Source: Clostridium ragsdalei P11 (GTDB lineage Bacteria; Bacillota; Clostridia; Clostridiales; Clostridiaceae). From it: a stretch of 64,000 bases of DNA. The translations under genes and the position numbers were made by a program. The stretch is taken from positions 1-64,000 of the forward strand of contig NZ_LROS01000015.1 of NCBI RefSeq assembly GCF_001675165.1. The letters run 5' to 3'. Shown one piece after another: positions 62,380-64,000 of this stretch. Numbering within the stretch: position 1 is the first letter of the stretch; each line of letters opens with the position of its first letter. The notes beneath the pieces are model-generated. The model did not search any database. It saw only the letters and a list, made by a program, of their open reading frames with translations, and was not told the origin of the DNA.

Positions 62380-63417
62380 GTGGCAAAAATAATAAAAATG
62401 AATAATAATATAGCTGATAAAAGGGAAAGTCTCCAAAAAAAAATTATAAGACAATACATGTGGATGAAGGCAGGAGATATAATAGTTAAAATATTTGCAT
62501 TTATGTTTGCATTATTCTGTATAATGGGTTTAATGGGTATATCAGTTCATGCTTCTCAAAAGTCTTTTGAAGAAGTTAATCAAGAAATGCAACAGCAAGC
62601 TGAAAAGAGCAAACAAAAAAATCAGCAACAATTTGAAGAAAACAAGCAAAAAGCTCTACAAGAATTTGAGGCTGGTCAAAAAAAGTCTCAACAACAAGCA
62701 GAAGAATATAGACAAAAAATGGATGAAACATATGGTAAAAGTAGACGAATAGCAAACCAAAATGTAGCTTATGCTAGTGTAATGCTTTTCTTCGCTTTGA
62801 TTTTTACTGCTTTTTCTAAAATAAATAAATTTTTTAGAAAAAGAATAGTAAAAAAGTTAAAAAAACAACTTGATATATATGAATCAGGGCTAACAGGAGA
62901 ATTTAACACAGTTCAAAGTCTTGCAAGATTGTCAGATGATTATACTATAATAAGCAATCCTATTATAACTACAAACGGAAGCAGTAATGAATTAGATAAT
63001 CTAATCGTGGGTTCAAATGGTATTTTCATTGTTGAAACAAAAAATCATTCAGGATTTATACAAGGTGATGTTAATAATCAAAATTGGAAACAAGACAGAA
63101 TGAATAGTGGAGACCACGAATTTTATAATCCAGTTAAACAAGTAAGTCAGCATGGTAGAAGAATTGAAGAATTTTTAAGATTAAATGGATTTAACTTTAA
63201 AGTTCAAAAGATTGTTTATTTTTCCAATACTGAAGTTGCAATTAGTATAAGTGGACAAACAGATGTTAAGATTTTCTGTAATAGAGACTTAGATTCTATG
63301 TTAAGTAATATAGAGAGCTTTAAAAACAATACTACTTTATCAGAGAATGATAAGGCAGTAATTATAAATGCTATAATTAAAAATCAAAAGGAACAAAAAT
63401 TTAATATCAAACAGTAA
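62380..63417 (+). CDS. NERD-domain membrane protein
   Basis: Starting at GTG 62380, 9 bases after AGGAGG, the product has 345 aa. A first membrane helix (about 33-52) ends in VHA, followed by a Gln/Glu/Lys-rich coiled coil (58-125), a second helix (about 128-146), then a NERD domain (about 168-285: DNLIVGSNGIFIVETKNHSG, KQDRM, NPVKQVSQHGRRIEEFL). The VETK motif is the nuclease-like core of NERD. Membrane NERD proteins are thought to act on nucleic acid; the specific role is unknown. Confidence 0.85.
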   Translation: MAKIIKMNNNIADKRESLQKKIIRQYMWMKAGDIIVKIFAFMFALFCIMGLMGISVHASQKSFEEVNQEMQQQAEKSKQKNQQQFEENKQKALQEFEAGQKKSQQQAEEYRQKMDETYGKSRRIANQNVAYASVMLFFALIFTAFSKINKFFRKRIVKKLKKQLDIYESGLTGEFNTVQSLARLSDDYTIISNPIITTNGSSNELDNLIVGSNGIFIVETKNHSGFIQGDVNNQNWKQDRMNSGDHEFYNPVKQVSQHGRRIEEFLRLNGFNFKVQKIVYFSNTEVAISISGQTDVKIFCNRDLDSMLSNIESFKNNTTLSENDKAVIINAIIKNQKEQKFNIKQ

Positions 63418-63480
63418 AACTATTAAAAATATTGTTGAGGTACTATCATTTGAAGATTTTATAAAACTTTATAAAACTTT

Positions 63481-63612
63481 ATGAACCTAACAAGTACACC
63501 CAATAGATTAATAAATGAGAAATCCCCTTATCTCTTACAACATGCACATAATCCAGTAAACTGGTATCCCTGGGGAGAAGTTAACTATATATCTTCTCCC
63601 CTACAAAAATAA
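63481..63612 (+). pseudogene. yyaL-type gene fragment 2
   Basis: The first 33 codons ([21 protein letters not shown]...WGE) match the start of DUF255/YyaL proteins and the fragment at 36730, and then the sequence changes abruptly and stops. It lacks the ribosome site that fragment 1 has. It is a relic. Confidence 0.75.
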
Positions 63613-63648
63613 CTCTATTGCATTTCACTTGCTTGTTCTCTTGTAATC

Positions 63649-64000
63649 CTAGCTCTGGTTATCCCTATAATCGAAAGCATTCCAATCCATACCACTAGTT
63701 GCATCATCTACTAACCAACGTCCATTTTCATAAATTAAAGTAAAACTACAATCAAAAGGACTTTTTTCTTTAGGATCATCCTCATAATAAGTACGTAAAG
63801 TTACATTTATTTTATTACCATCTACAGTTTTATTTTCTATTTTAGATTGTAAAAATAAAGGCCTTATTCCAGCATTACTACCAAAGAAATAAAAAATATT
63901 ATTTACCTTTATAAACAAATTAGTATTTATAAAGTGATTTGATTTTTTTTCTGAAAAATATTTATTATAATAATTAAATAGCTTGTCATAGGTATTTACA
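63649..64000 (-). CDS. partial gene, possibly IseA-like secreted protein
   Basis: An open minus-strand frame runs from the stop at 63649 to the right edge, at least 116 codons; a TTG at 63918 is internal and not the true start. The fragment has YDKLFNYYNKYFSEK, GIRPLFLQSKIENKTVDGNKINVTLRTYY and FTLIYENGRWLVDD. The last motif and the strand pattern are like the IseA/DUF4829-type domains of secreted clostridial proteins. The N-terminus is outside the window, so the family is tentative. Confidence 0.6.
   Translation of the reverse strand, partial: VNTYDKLFNYYNKYFSEKKSNHFINTNLFIKVNNIFYFFGSNAGIRPLFLQSKIENKTVDGNKINVTLRTYYEDDPKEKSPFDCSFTLIYENGRWLVDDATSGMDWNAFDYRDNQS

Noticed and set aside
1-64000. 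CRISPR arrays, rRNA or tRNA genes
   Set aside because: I saw no regularly spaced repeats and no conserved tRNA or rRNA sequence on either strand; a covariance scan would be needed to exclude small RNAs.

Overview
The window is a low-GC chromosome segment from a spore-forming, motile Clostridium (Clostridiaceae). The signs are AT-rich DNA with AGGAGG ribosome sites and many TTG/GTG starts, a Spo0E-type phosphatase domain, a DUF3794 (SipL-like) spore-coat protein, CWB2 cell-wall repeats, a methyl-accepting chemotaxis protein, and an LsrB-type AI-2 receptor of the kind known from clostridia. I see no rRNA, tRNA or CRISPR array.

Layout. 1-4.5 kb: a gene end, two tandem glycosyltransferases (the upstream copy has lost its probable metal and acceptor histidines), a very Cys-rich protein and a coiled-coil protein; a surface or exosporium glycoprotein locus is plausible. 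4.7-14.1 kb: a complete lsr (autoinducer-2) locus, lsrACDBF leftward and lsrR-lsrK-cupin rightward around a 0.5-kb control region. The cupin sits where lsrG would be expected. 14.2-23.3 kb: a nested repeat/TIR element, a CWB2-GH18 hydrolase, a Spo0E-MEDS fusion, a GH3-type acyl-adenylating enzyme, a DUF4397 protein, a cluster of small beta-barrel-like proteins (one, at 21581-21760, is only 59 aa) and the DUF3794 protein. 23.5-32 kb: an ArsB/NhaD-like transporter, an MCP, a GH113-like hydrolase, a HELLH metalloprotein, a zinc-ribbon lipid/membrane protein and a radical SAM enzyme.

32-44.7 kb is accessory and decayed. It holds a 540-aa protein of unlike base composition, orphan genes, relics of a yyaL/WYL/GGDEF locus, and an IS66-family element (37112-43218) whose tnpB is split by a 3.5-kb recombinase-in-trio (RIT) element. 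Removing 37775-41283 restores the tnpB frame exactly.

44.7-57.6 kb is a single leftward gene run that I consider the most interesting system here: a HTH-dynamin-like GTPase, a coiled-coil partner, a membrane protein carrying an internal HNH/GHH-type nuclease motif, a SUKH-like immunity protein, small membrane proteins, a zinc-ribbon membrane protein, and then a private GrpE, a second DnaK, a TPR membrane protein and a J-domain-like TPR/zinc-ribbon membrane protein that lacks the HPD motif. The order suggests a chaperone/dynamin membrane system with a built-in toxin-immunity pair.

57.7-64 kb: a WYL regulator, two GGDEF diguanylate cyclases (one cut at its 5' end by the third copy of the dispersed repeat), a DHA2-family drug exporter, a NERD-domain membrane protein, a second yyaL fragment and a partial gene running off the end.
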